Below, in pieces: positions 1 to 6,872 of a stretch of 24,158 nucleotides of DNA. Every line of letters starts with the position of its first letter. The stretch's first letter is position 1. Under the pieces are notes generated by a model, which was not told where the DNA came from, made no database searches, and was given only the letters and a program-made list of their open reading frames with translations. Source of the stretch: an uncultured Prevotella sp. (GTDB lineage: Bacteria > Bacteroidota > Bacteroidia > Bacteroidales > Bacteroidaceae); NCBI GenBank assembly GCA_947304695.1, contig CAMZBS010000031.1, positions 1 to 24,158 on the forward strand, given 5' to 3'. A program made the position numbers and the translations under genes.

Positions 1-1880
1 GCATCGCCCTTAGGGGTGAAGGTGAGCTTGTCCTTGACAGGATTGTCGAGCTTGATAACGTAGGTGGCACTGGCGGGATTGGCATCACGGGCGGGAAAAA
101 CATAGTCGGTCTCTCCGTAGTCCTTGCCTGCCAGCTCTGCGAGATAAATGGGCTTTCCGTCGGCATTGCCGTAGCCGTAGATGGTCACTTCGTCAATTGT
201 GACATCAGCGGGCAACACGATGGTATAAGTCTTGTTGCTGGAAAACTTGATGGTGCTGGCATTGCCCGTAGCTGGTGTGCCAGATGTGCCATTTATTTTG
301 AGACCACCTGCAAAAGTCCAGTTGCCGTATGAAGTCATGCCGCTCACCTCCAGTTCGGTGGCAGCGACGGGTTCGCCGCCCATCATCTGGCCACCCTCGT
401 TCTGCTTTTCGGTAATCTCAGCAACAAGCGAGTTGAGGTAGACCTCAAGGTTGGTGTAGCCCTCGTCGTTGAGCAGATTGCCGTCGGCAGCTTTCTTCGG
501 ATCCAGCCCGTGAGCTGTTTCCCATTCGTCGGGCATGCCGTCGCCGTCTGTGTCGGTGAGTGCTGCGGTGCTGTTGAGTGTAGGCCAGGCATTCCACGTG
601 CTGCCTGCGCCGACAGGTTTGTTGTCATCCTGTGTGTTGATGAAACCGCTGCTGAGCCCGGCACCTGTATGCGAAGCTTTGCCCTGACGGGTGTCGCTGA
701 TGATCATTTCGTCGAACTCGTCACGATGAAGTGAGGCACCTACGTAGTCGAGCACACGCTCATAAGCCTGCTGAGCCGTATGGGTCGTTGTATAGACAAA
801 GTGCATTGGGGCATTGAGCTTGATGCTGTCGCGGGTGGCCTGCGTCCATGTGCCGTCGCAGTCGGAGGCATTGACCTGGTTGATGATGCCAATCGTCCAG
901 TTGTCGTTGGTCACATCGGAGTATTTCGAGTTCACGTTGCCCGTGACGTAGTACTTGCCCCAGAGGTGCAGGGCAGGGGCGTAGGCAGGATATTGGGCTA
1001 CATAGCTGTTGGTGCGCACACCGATGCCTGCGATGCGCTTTCCCTTGATGTCGGTGGGAGATCCGGGACCTGGCTTGTAGTAGTTGTTGACGATGTTGAC
1101 GGTCATGCCCTCGCCGCCGTAACAGCCGTTGCTGCCGAAGTTGTAGATTACGTTGTTGCGCATGTCCATCCGCTCGTCGAGCTGCGTGGTGGGACGCGGG
1201 CCAAGTCGCGGAGTGCGGCTGGTGTGGTGGGCAATGAGGTTGTGGTGGAACGAGGCTCCGCTGCCGCCCCAGTTGCCGCCGTAGCCGTGGGCACCTTTGG
1301 AGTGACCGCTGTTCACCAGACTCTGTGCCACAAGACACCACTGCACGGTGGTGTTCTTATTGCCCAGAACGGAGAGACATTCATCGATGGACCAGGACAC
1401 GGAGCAGTGGTCAATCATCCAGTCCTGCTTGTCGAATCCGCCAAAGCCGTCCCATCCGTCGGCACCGTCTTTCTTCACGTTCTTGTTGCCCAGACGGAAG
1501 CGCATGTAGCGCACAATCACGTTGTTGCCAGTGATGTTCACCGGATAGTCGGCTACGCAGATGCCGTCACCGGGAGCCGTCTGTCCGGCAATGGTGGTGT
1601 TGGAGGGAATAGTGAGTTCAGATTCCAAGTGGATGGTACCGCTCACATCGAACACAATGGTCTTGGTGCCCTGCTGCTGCAGACACCAGCGTAGCGATTG
1701 ATAGCCGCTGTCGTCCAGCTTCTTGACGTGCAGCACCTTGCCTCCGCGTCCACCGGTGACATAGCGGCCGAAGCCCTCGGCTCCGGGAAAGGCAGGAGTA
1801 GGCTCCTGGGCAGAGGTTTGCAAGAATGTGGCACCAGTCAGAGCCAGTGCCGCCAACAGAATCTTAGTAGTATGCTTCAT
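1..1880 (-). CDS. Secreted pectate lyase, PL1 family (3' end cut by the window edge)
   Basis: 626 complete codons are visible from the ATG at 1880; the stop lies beyond base 1. Residues 1-24 form a signal peptide (MKHTTKILLAALALTG..., likely cut at TSA|QEP). The mature protein starts with PAFPGAEGFGRYVTGGRGG, the typical opening of Bacteroidota PL1 lyases. Other PL1 landmarks are TIAGQTAPGDG, WMIDHCSVSWSIDE, GHSKGAHGYGGNWGG and SRTPR (R222-T-P-R225), which should supply the catalytic arginine. A DTDGDGMPDEWE segment near residue 460 looks like a calcium-binding loop, followed by YTNLEVYLNSL. From about residue 490 a beta-rich C-terminal module begins and is cut off. The expected reaction is beta-elimination of homogalacturonan to 4,5-unsaturated oligogalacturonides outside the cytoplasm. 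The gene has its own promoter (1922-1953) and is a divergent paralogue of the lyase at 18384-20108. PL1 membership is secure; the preferred degree of methylation is unknown. Confidence 0.93.
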   Translation of the reverse strand, partial: MKHTTKILLAALALTGATFLQTSAQEPTPAFPGAEGFGRYVTGGRGGKVLHVKKLDDSGYQSLRWCLQQQGTKTIVFDVSGTIHLESELTIPSNTTIAGQTAPGDGICVADYPVNITGNNVIVRYMRFRLGNKNVKKDGADGWDGFGGFDKQDWMIDHCSVSWSIDECLSVLGNKNTTVQWCLVAQSLVNSGHSKGAHGYGGNWGGSGASFHHNLIAHHTSRTPRLGPRPTTQLDERMDMRNNVIYNFGSNGCYGGEGMTVNIVNNYYKPGPGSPTDIKGKRIAGIGVRTNSYVAQYPAYAPALHLWGKYYVTGNVNSKYSDVTNDNWTIGIINQVNASDCDGTWTQATRDSIKLNAPMHFVYTTTHTAQQAYERVLDYVGASLHRDEFDEMIISDTRQGKASHTGAGLSSGFINTQDDNKPVGAGSTWNAWPTLNSTAALTDTDGDGMPDEWETAHGLDPKKAADGNLLNDEGYTNLEVYLNSLVAEITEKQNEGGQMMGGEPVAATELEVSGMTSYGNWTFAGGLKINGTSGTPATGNASTIKFSSNKTYTIVLPADVTIDEVTIYGYGNADGKPIYLAELAGKDYGETDYVFPARDANPASATYVIKLDNPVKDKLTFTPKGD

Positions 1881-1914
1881 TGTTTTGTAGTGTTTGATTT
1901 TTTGATTTGTAGTT
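1881..1914 (-). promoter_or_regulatory. A-rich leader with 11-nt units before the PL1 gene
   Basis: In the transcript direction the 34 bases before the ATG read as three 11-nt units plus one A. Units one and three are AACTACAAATC and CACTACAAAAC; the middle one is degenerate (AAAAAATCAAA). The 11-mer ACTACAAAACA touches the ATG. The same 11-mer lies 3 bases before the ATG of the other PL1 gene, where three good copies occur (20113-20145). No Shine-Dalgarno sequence is visible, as is usual in Bacteroidota. A role in translation initiation is inferred. Confidence 0.45.
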
Positions 1915-1921
1915 ATTGCTG

Positions 1922-1953
1922 CAAAGGTACGTCTTTTTTTCAAGAAAAACAAA
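1922..1953 (-). promoter_or_regulatory. Bacteroidota-type promoter for the PL1 gene
   Basis: Read on the minus strand there is a TTTG (-33 element, 1950-1953), 20 bases, then TACCTTTG (1922-1929), matching the Bacteroides consensus TTTG/TAnnTTTG. It lies about 40 bases before the ATG at 1880 and just downstream of the terminator at 1965-2008, so the PL1 gene is probably its own transcription unit. Confidence 0.75.
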
Positions 1954-1964
1954 TAAAAACAGAC

Positions 1965-2008
1965 AAAAAAGAACTGAGGCTCAGTAACGATGCAACTGAG
2001 CCTCAGTT
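1965..2008 (-). terminator. Intrinsic terminator after the unknown secreted protein gene
   Basis: In the minus-strand transcript the arms 2008-1995 and 1985-1972 are exact reverse complements over 14 bases (core ACTGAGCCTCAGTT), with a 9-base loop, followed by C and six U (1965-1970). This is a canonical Rho-independent terminator ending the transcript that comes through the gene at 2074-3840. It uses two of the four units of the array at 1972-2051. Confidence 0.8.
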
Positions 2009-2051
2009 AAACAACAACTGAGCCTCAGTTGCGACACAACTAAGGCTCAGC
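1972..2051. repeat. Four palindromic 15-mers at an exact 22-base period
   Basis: Units begin at 1972, 1994, 2016 and 2038. The two central copies are exact AACTGAGCCTCAGTT, a palindrome around one central base. The first has the opposite centre (AACTGAGGCTCAGT) and the fourth is degenerate (AACTAAGGCTCAGC). Each is followed by a different 7-base spacer. Units 1 and 2 pair perfectly as a terminator; units 3 and 4 can pair over about 13 bases, including one G-U, around a 7-base loop. Because each unit is self-complementary, several alternative pairings are possible. It may be a double terminator or also a protein-binding array on one DNA face. Confidence 0.85.
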
Positions 2052-2073
2052 TTTTCAAGTTGTAACTATACGT

Positions 2074-3840
2074 TTACTTCACAAAGAGCTTCTTGCCTTC
2101 AACGATGACAAGACCCTTGTAGTCGTTGTTGACACGCACACCAGCCAGGTTGTAGCGAACAGCGTTCTTGGCGTTAGCAGTCTGGACGTTGTGGATGCCA
2201 GAAGATTCGACGGGGTCAATCTCGATGCTTGACACAAAGATGTTGCCCGTGCCAGAGTACTTCTGGAAGGTGTAGGTACCACCAGTCAGACCGAACTCGA
2301 TGACGTTGGCACCCTCGGCAGTGATGTCGTCAGTACCATAGGTAGTGCCGCTCACGTTGACGTAGCACTTGCGGTCGATTTTCGACTCGTCGTCATGGTT
2401 GAGCGTCTTGCAGGAGTTCTTCGAGCAGACAACCTTCACGTTGACAGAGTCACCCTCAGCCACCTGGAAGGTGATGTTGGTGTTGTTCATCTTGATATAG
2501 ATTTCCTGACCGTCAATCTGATATTCAGCATCTTTGATGACAGCGAATTCAACGTTCTTCACGAAGAAATCGGCCTTGTCGGCGCTGATGGCACCATTCT
2601 CAACCTTGTAGACTTCACCAGTGGTAGAAGTGGCAGTAGCCTCCTCGTCGAGCACAACGTCGCCGGCAATCACAGCGATGGTCTTCTTCTCCTTGATGGG
2701 ATTCAACACGTAGACATCCTTTAAGGCGCTCTTCGAGGTGAACGTAGCGTATGTGCCATTGACAATCTGAGAGTAAGCAGAAACGGTAGCGCTCTCAGTG
2801 AGCGTCACGGTGCTGCCCTCAACGGCCTCACCACCATTTACTGCGTAGAAGTTCTTGGCACCTTCGTAGGGAGAGGTGATGGTTACGTTAGCACCCTCGG
2901 ACTCAATCACAGGAGCGTCGAACGAGAAGTTCACGTTTGCCTCGTTGTCGGCACCTTCGCAGATGTAGTCGGCATTGGCCTTTCCGTCGCCGTCGAAGTC
3001 ATAGTAAGCCTGGAACTTAACGGTCTGGTTGGCATAGCACTTGATGGGCTCTGTGTAGACAGGGCTATTCTCGTTAGGTGTAGAACCGTCGGTGGTGTAG
3101 GTGGCAATGGTGTTGTCGGCACCTACCTTGACGGTCTTACAGATGACCTCACGATAGTAGAGACCGTTCTCGAAAGTCTGGGGACCAACCTTGATTGAAG
3201 GTGTTCCCTCAGCTTCCTGAGCCTCAACGATTATGTAGCTGAGGAACATGTCACCGTTGTACGAGCCGATGTAGAGGATGTCCTCTGTGCCCCAGTCGTT
3301 GGGAACGGTGAACTCAAGCTTGAATCCAGATGCGGTTGTCTCAGCAAAGTCGGCAGTGGGGCCAGGGTTCAGGGCATCTGAAAGGTCAGCCTTCTTTGAG
3401 AGCTTGGGATAGCGGGCATCCTTACCCGTCTTGTTGTTGCCCTGCAGGAAGAAGATGATCTTCGAACCAGCGGTGGGTCTCATGGCAATCATGTCCTGCG
3501 TGTTCTTCAGACGCAGTGAGTTCAGGTGAGCGCCGTATTCGCCATACTTTGCAACGATGTCTTCTGTAACATACAGAGGTGTTCCGTCAGGTCCAAGAGC
3601 ATCCACTACGGACAGGTCTACAGTGCCTTTGTTTGTAGCGACTGAGCCGCCGGTAACATCCAGGAAGTAGTTGTCGCCGAAGAGACCACCCTTTACGCGT
3701 GATCCAGTACCATTGTTTGTGTAGTCGTCACAAACAAGCACATAACTGTGCTTACACACCTCGATGTCGTTTACTGAAGCTGCGTTCACAGTACCAGCAA
3801 AGCCCATCAGGGCCAAAGCTAAAGTAAAAATTTTTTTCAT
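2074..3840 (-). CDS. Secreted multidomain protein of unknown function with chitobiase-C-like beta-sandwich repeats
   Basis: 588 residues from the ATG at 3840. An in-frame TTG two codons upstream (3846) is less likely because the ATG directly starts the signal peptide MKKIFTLALALMGFAGTVNA. The mature protein is beta-rich with no recognised catalytic motif. Residues about 20-205 form a first beta module. Residues about 215-290 contain YTTDGSTPNENSPVY, the hallmark of CHB_HEX_C (chitobiase C-terminal-like) beta-sandwiches; about 295-365 looks like a degenerate second copy. A further module at about 375-550 is rich in short strands. The last 28 residues (YNLAGVRVNNDYKG...GKKLFVK) match the tails of the CE8 and PL1 proteins here and resemble the end of type IX secretion signals. 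It lies 94 bases after the small lipoprotein gene and ends in a terminator. A carbohydrate-binding or accessory role is inferred from context only. Confidence 0.85.
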   Translation of the reverse strand: MKKIFTLALALMGFAGTVNAASVNDIEVCKHSYVLVCDDYTNNGTGSRVKGGLFGDNYFLDVTGGSVATNKGTVDLSVVDALGPDGTPLYVTEDIVAKYGEYGAHLNSLRLKNTQDMIAMRPTAGSKIIFFLQGNNKTGKDARYPKLSKKADLSDALNPGPTADFAETTASGFKLEFTVPNDWGTEDILYIGSYNGDMFLSYIIVEAQEAEGTPSIKVGPQTFENGLYYREVICKTVKVGADNTIATYTTDGSTPNENSPVYTEPIKCYANQTVKFQAYYDFDGDGKANADYICEGADNEANVNFSFDAPVIESEGANVTITSPYEGAKNFYAVNGGEAVEGSTVTLTESATVSAYSQIVNGTYATFTSKSALKDVYVLNPIKEKKTIAVIAGDVVLDEEATATSTTGEVYKVENGAISADKADFFVKNVEFAVIKDAEYQIDGQEIYIKMNNTNITFQVAEGDSVNVKVVCSKNSCKTLNHDDESKIDRKCYVNVSGTTYGTDDITAEGANVIEFGLTGGTYTFQKYSGTGNIFVSSIEIDPVESSGIHNVQTANAKNAVRYNLAGVRVNNDYKGLVIVEGKKLFVK

Positions 3841-3889
3841 AAACAAATCATTTAGTTAATAAAAAAGGGTTAATGTTTTCTTGTGTTGT

Positions 3890-3924
3890 ATCCTCCCCCG
3901 CATTCAGTGGATGCAGGGGAGGAT
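3890..3924 (-). promoter_or_regulatory. Strong intergenic hairpin between the small lipoprotein gene and the unknown secreted protein gene
   Basis: Arms 3890-3903 and 3911-3924 are complementary over 14 positions (ATCCTCCCCTGCAT in the transcript, with one G-U in the minus-strand RNA) around a 7-base loop. No U-tract follows directly; the nearest T-run lies about 22 bases further on. It is therefore not a classical terminator and may be an mRNA processing, stability or attenuation element that sets different dosage for the SusC/SusD group and the downstream gene. Confidence 0.65.
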
Positions 3925-3934
3925 GCCCATATTG

Positions 3935-4468
3935 TTACTCTTTTGTGAGATAGGTTTGGCAGGGGGTATCTCCGTAGTGAACCACGGTGATGCCTTCCTC
4001 CTTACCGTTTACGGCAACGCCAATCAGGATCTTTGAGTTGGTCTTGTTGCCCTTGTCGTCTTTCACCACCCTCAGAATTTCAAACTTGCCGGTTTGTGCC
4101 GAGTACGTATATTCATACATGGGGGTTTCCTCTGTGTTCGACTCGTCTACCCAGACACCTTCGGTGGTTCCCTGGCTCATCTTGACGATGACAGAGTCGG
4201 CCTTCACAAAGTCGAGACTCTCCACAAAGCCTTGTACCTCTTCGCCATAGGCATTTTTCTTGGTGCCTGAAGCACGCACCCATTTCGTAGCGGTCAGGGC
4301 ATCGGGGTGGCTGATTTCCTGCGACTTCGAGTAGTTGCTCACCCACGAAGGATTGTCCGTGTCGGTGTCTTCATACTCATTAGCATCGCTGCAGGAGGTG
4401 AGGCTGGCTCCCATCAGGAATGCCAGCGCTACCATCGATGATATTTTGAATAGCTTCATAATTCTCAT
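3935..4468 (-). CDS. Small lipoprotein of unknown function
   Basis: 177 residues from the ATG at 4468; a second ATG at 4459 (MKLFKISSM...) gives 174 residues and places the signal peptide start more typically, so the start is uncertain. The sequence ASLTSC is a lipobox with lipidated Cys26, followed by SDANEYEDTDTD, an acidic stretch of the type that sends Bacteroidota lipoproteins to the cell surface. The mature part, about 150 residues, is polar and predicted beta-rich (ADSVIVKM, YEYTYSAQTGKFEIL, SKILIGVAV); I do not recognise the family. The gene starts 17 bases after the stop of the beta-helix lipoprotein gene and is the last gene of the packed SusC/SusD operon, followed by a hairpin. An accessory glycan-binding role is plausible from position but not shown. 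Confidence 0.85.
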   Translation of the reverse strand: MRIMKLFKISSMVALAFLMGASLTSCSDANEYEDTDTDNPSWVSNYSKSQEISHPDALTATKWVRASGTKKNAYGEEVQGFVESLDFVKADSVIVKMSQGTTEGVWVDESNTEETPMYEYTYSAQTGKFEILRVVKDDKGNKTNSKILIGVAVNGKEEGITVVHYGDTPCQTYLTKE

Positions 4469-4485
4469 TTTAAATTATCAGTTTC

Positions 4486-6855
4486 TCAATTTGCAGGTTT
4501 TTTACGCCATCTTGAGGCACCCACGTTATTGTTGTAAATATCGTTGTCGGTGTTCTTGAAGTAGAGGTTCACGTTGTATTCGCTTGCTGTTCCGTCAAGT
4601 GCATCTGCGCGGTGCATGTTCTGGTCTGAAGCAGAGGTTGCAACGTGTGGGGGACAAGGCTGAATCATTAAGTCGGTGGCCGATATGTTGGCAACCTGTA
4701 CATCCAGTGTACCGTTCAGTGTGGCATGATTGGCGGTGACCAGAAGCTGGAATCCGTTCTCTTCTGAAGTCCATCGGTTGGCACTGAACACACAGGGAGG
4801 ATTGGTACCTGACAAGTCGTTGTTGGTCGACCAGTTGTTCTCAAAATTCAGCGTCACGTGTGCTCTGCCCTTTTCTGCACCCAGGTTCTGAGTGTCTTCA
4901 ATCTGCGAGCCCCACATCTGCAGTACACGCTGGTCGGCAGGCTGCTTACAGAGCACGAAGAGATTGTTCTTCACGTTGTAGACAGAGCCGTCGGGCATAC
5001 CAACCATCTTGATAAGAGCACCGTTGGCACGTGTGTTGAAATTGATGAACGTGTTGTTGGCAATCGTGATGTTCCATGAGCCAGCCTCCCAGTTCATGGC
5101 GGTCTGCTCCTTGATGAGGGTAGGATAGGGGCTGTCGTAGAATGTGTTCTCAACAATCTTCATGTCGCCATAGAGATTGGATGCAGCATTCTGGGCCGAA
5201 CCGTCGATGAAGCAGTAACCGCCTGCAGCGCTGTTGTAGAATCCGCAGTCGTAGATGAGGTTGTTCTTGATGAGCACGTGGTTCCATATCTTGTAGTTCT
5301 TGCCCTGTTCACGGATGAAGCCGCGAACCATGCGCTTGAAGGTGCAGTTCTCGATAACCAGTGAGTCGAGGGTCACTGCCATACCGTTGGAGTACATGTT
5401 GAAGAAGTAGTTTCCTGCTGCTGTACCCAGTCCGGCCTCGGTATCACCATAGTTGAATGCCTTGGGATTATCGAAGTCGATGTCGTAGAAGGCGAGCTTC
5501 TTCATATAGATTTCACCGCCCTCACCAGCTTCAGGCTGTCGGCCGAACATGAAGCAGGTGTAGGGACCCTGCCACTGTTCACCGTTGGTGGCTTGCTCAT
5601 AGATTGCCGAGTTCTTGCCGAGACCGCAAAGCACTCTTGCACGCTTGCCTTGGGCTACGTCGTCGGGATTGGTACGCAGTACGAAGCCCTTACAGGTGAT
5701 GTCGTTGCCGTCAAGATAGTAGGTCTTTCCGCCCTCCAGCAGGAAGGTCTGGCCTTCGGCGTAGTCAGCATTTGAGATGAAGTCGTAGAGGGTGGGGCTG
5801 ATGGGTGCAGCATCATAATCGTTGGCAAGGGCGAACACATCGGCACGGCCTTCGTCACGATTGGGGATGGGCAGGCTTTCGGCTTGGGCCATCAGCTCGT
5901 CGTGACTCAGCAGGATGGGTGCGCCTGGCGTACCGTCGGAACGCTGGGTCACCGTGTTGTACTTCGCATCAACGGGAACAGTAATCAGCGGGTCGATGAC
6001 ATCAATCACGTATGTAGAGTTCTTGGATAGACCGGTAATTACGACGTAGCCGCGTGTATAGTCTTCCTCCTGAATCTCATACTTCTTCCACTTCTCGTCA
6101 ACCGATGCGTTGGGATTGTTGGGCGACGGTGTAACGGTCAAGTACTTGTAGCCGAAGTTACCGTTTTCATCAATGTTGAAGTGCTCGTAGTAGGCGGCAA
6201 GCTTCTCCTGGTCTTCCTCTGTCTTGAGGTCCAGACCCACATCGTTGATGGTCCTGTGCAGATAGACATGCATGGTTTCCTCGGTGGTCTCTGCCTGGTT
6301 CACATAAATCACATTGGGAGTGGGGTAGCGTGGCGATGTGGGAATATTCAGATACTCTGACCACTGACGGCCACCTCCGTGTCCGTACCATTTGGACGCA
6401 TGTGAAAAGTCGTTCACGTTGTCGTCTTTTTTCGACAGTGTGCGGATGGCAAAGCGATAGTCGGTGGAGTATTGCAGATCCTTGATGAGCAGTTCCAGAA
6501 CGTCGGGACCCAGGATGGTGTCGACAAGCAGGTCGCTGGTGCCTTGAATCCTTGCCCATGCATCTTCACCACCGCTGACCTTGGGTTGCAGGGCCATCTG
6601 AACCTGATAACCGGCACAGTCCTTGATGCCATACCAGTAGAGGTGGATGGTGTTACCGTTGGGATAGTTGCCGTCCAGTCCGCAGTTGTACTGGTAGTCT
6701 GATCCTTTCGCACGGTTGTCGTCGGTAATGAACATGGTCATAAACTCTCTGTTGGTATTGGTTGACGAACCATTGTCGTCATCCTTGCACGACACCATCA
6801 GGAACGAAGTGCCGCCAAGCAGGAGTAGCATGATACTATTCAATATTTTTTTCAT
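4486..6855 (-). CDS. Surface lipoprotein with Fn3-like domains and a beta-helix (DUF4957/DUF5123-like), probable pectin-binding protein
   Basis: 789 residues. The signal peptide ends in the lipobox MVSC (Cys23), followed by KDDD, a strong surface-export signal in Bacteroidota. Residues about 62-180 and 183-320 look like fibronectin type III-like domains. From about 354 to 690 the chain reads like a right-handed parallel beta-helix, with repeating ladders such as LVIENCTFKRMVRGF, HVLIKNNLIYDC and ITIANNTFINF. I recognise the arrangement as that of the DUF4957/DUF5123 lipoproteins often found after SusD in pectin loci; the exact family assignment comes from memory. It is encoded 17 bases after susD and 17 bases before the small lipoprotein gene. 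The position is that of a surface glycan-binding protein. Because many beta-helices act on pectin, catalytic activity cannot be excluded, but I see no lyase or GH28 catalytic motif. Confidence 0.85.
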   Translation of the reverse strand: MKKILNSIMLLLLGGTSFLMVSCKDDDNGSSTNTNREFMTMFITDDNRAKGSDYQYNCGLDGNYPNGNTIHLYWYGIKDCAGYQVQMALQPKVSGGEDAWARIQGTSDLLVDTILGPDVLELLIKDLQYSTDYRFAIRTLSKKDDNVNDFSHASKWYGHGGGRQWSEYLNIPTSPRYPTPNVIYVNQAETTEETMHVYLHRTINDVGLDLKTEEDQEKLAAYYEHFNIDENGNFGYKYLTVTPSPNNPNASVDEKWKKYEIQEEDYTRGYVVITGLSKNSTYVIDVIDPLITVPVDAKYNTVTQRSDGTPGAPILLSHDELMAQAESLPIPNRDEGRADVFALANDYDAAPISPTLYDFISNADYAEGQTFLLEGGKTYYLDGNDITCKGFVLRTNPDDVAQGKRARVLCGLGKNSAIYEQATNGEQWQGPYTCFMFGRQPEAGEGGEIYMKKLAFYDIDFDNPKAFNYGDTEAGLGTAAGNYFFNMYSNGMAVTLDSLVIENCTFKRMVRGFIREQGKNYKIWNHVLIKNNLIYDCGFYNSAAGGYCFIDGSAQNAASNLYGDMKIVENTFYDSPYPTLIKEQTAMNWEAGSWNITIANNTFINFNTRANGALIKMVGMPDGSVYNVKNNLFVLCKQPADQRVLQMWGSQIEDTQNLGAEKGRAHVTLNFENNWSTNNDLSGTNPPCVFSANRWTSEENGFQLLVTANHATLNGTLDVQVANISATDLMIQPCPPHVATSASDQNMHRADALDGTASEYNVNLYFKNTDNDIYNNNVGASRWRKKPAN

Positions 6856-6872
6856 ACGTTTGGCTTCTTTGT

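Noticed and set aside
780..1694. 304-codon open frame on the plus strand
   Set aside because: It lies antisense to the PL1 gene, whose minus-strand translation has a signal peptide and catalytic motifs; the plus-strand product is Val/Gly/Ala-rich with no recognisable domain.
1972..2051. CRISPR array
   Set aside because: The repeats are 15 bases and the spacers only 7, repeats are palindromic, there is no cas gene, and the units pair into terminators.
3841..3870. Possible promoter for the unknown secreted protein gene
   Set aside because: The only TTTG near the start is preceded by ATGA rather than TAnn and lies too close to the ATG; no -33 element was found.
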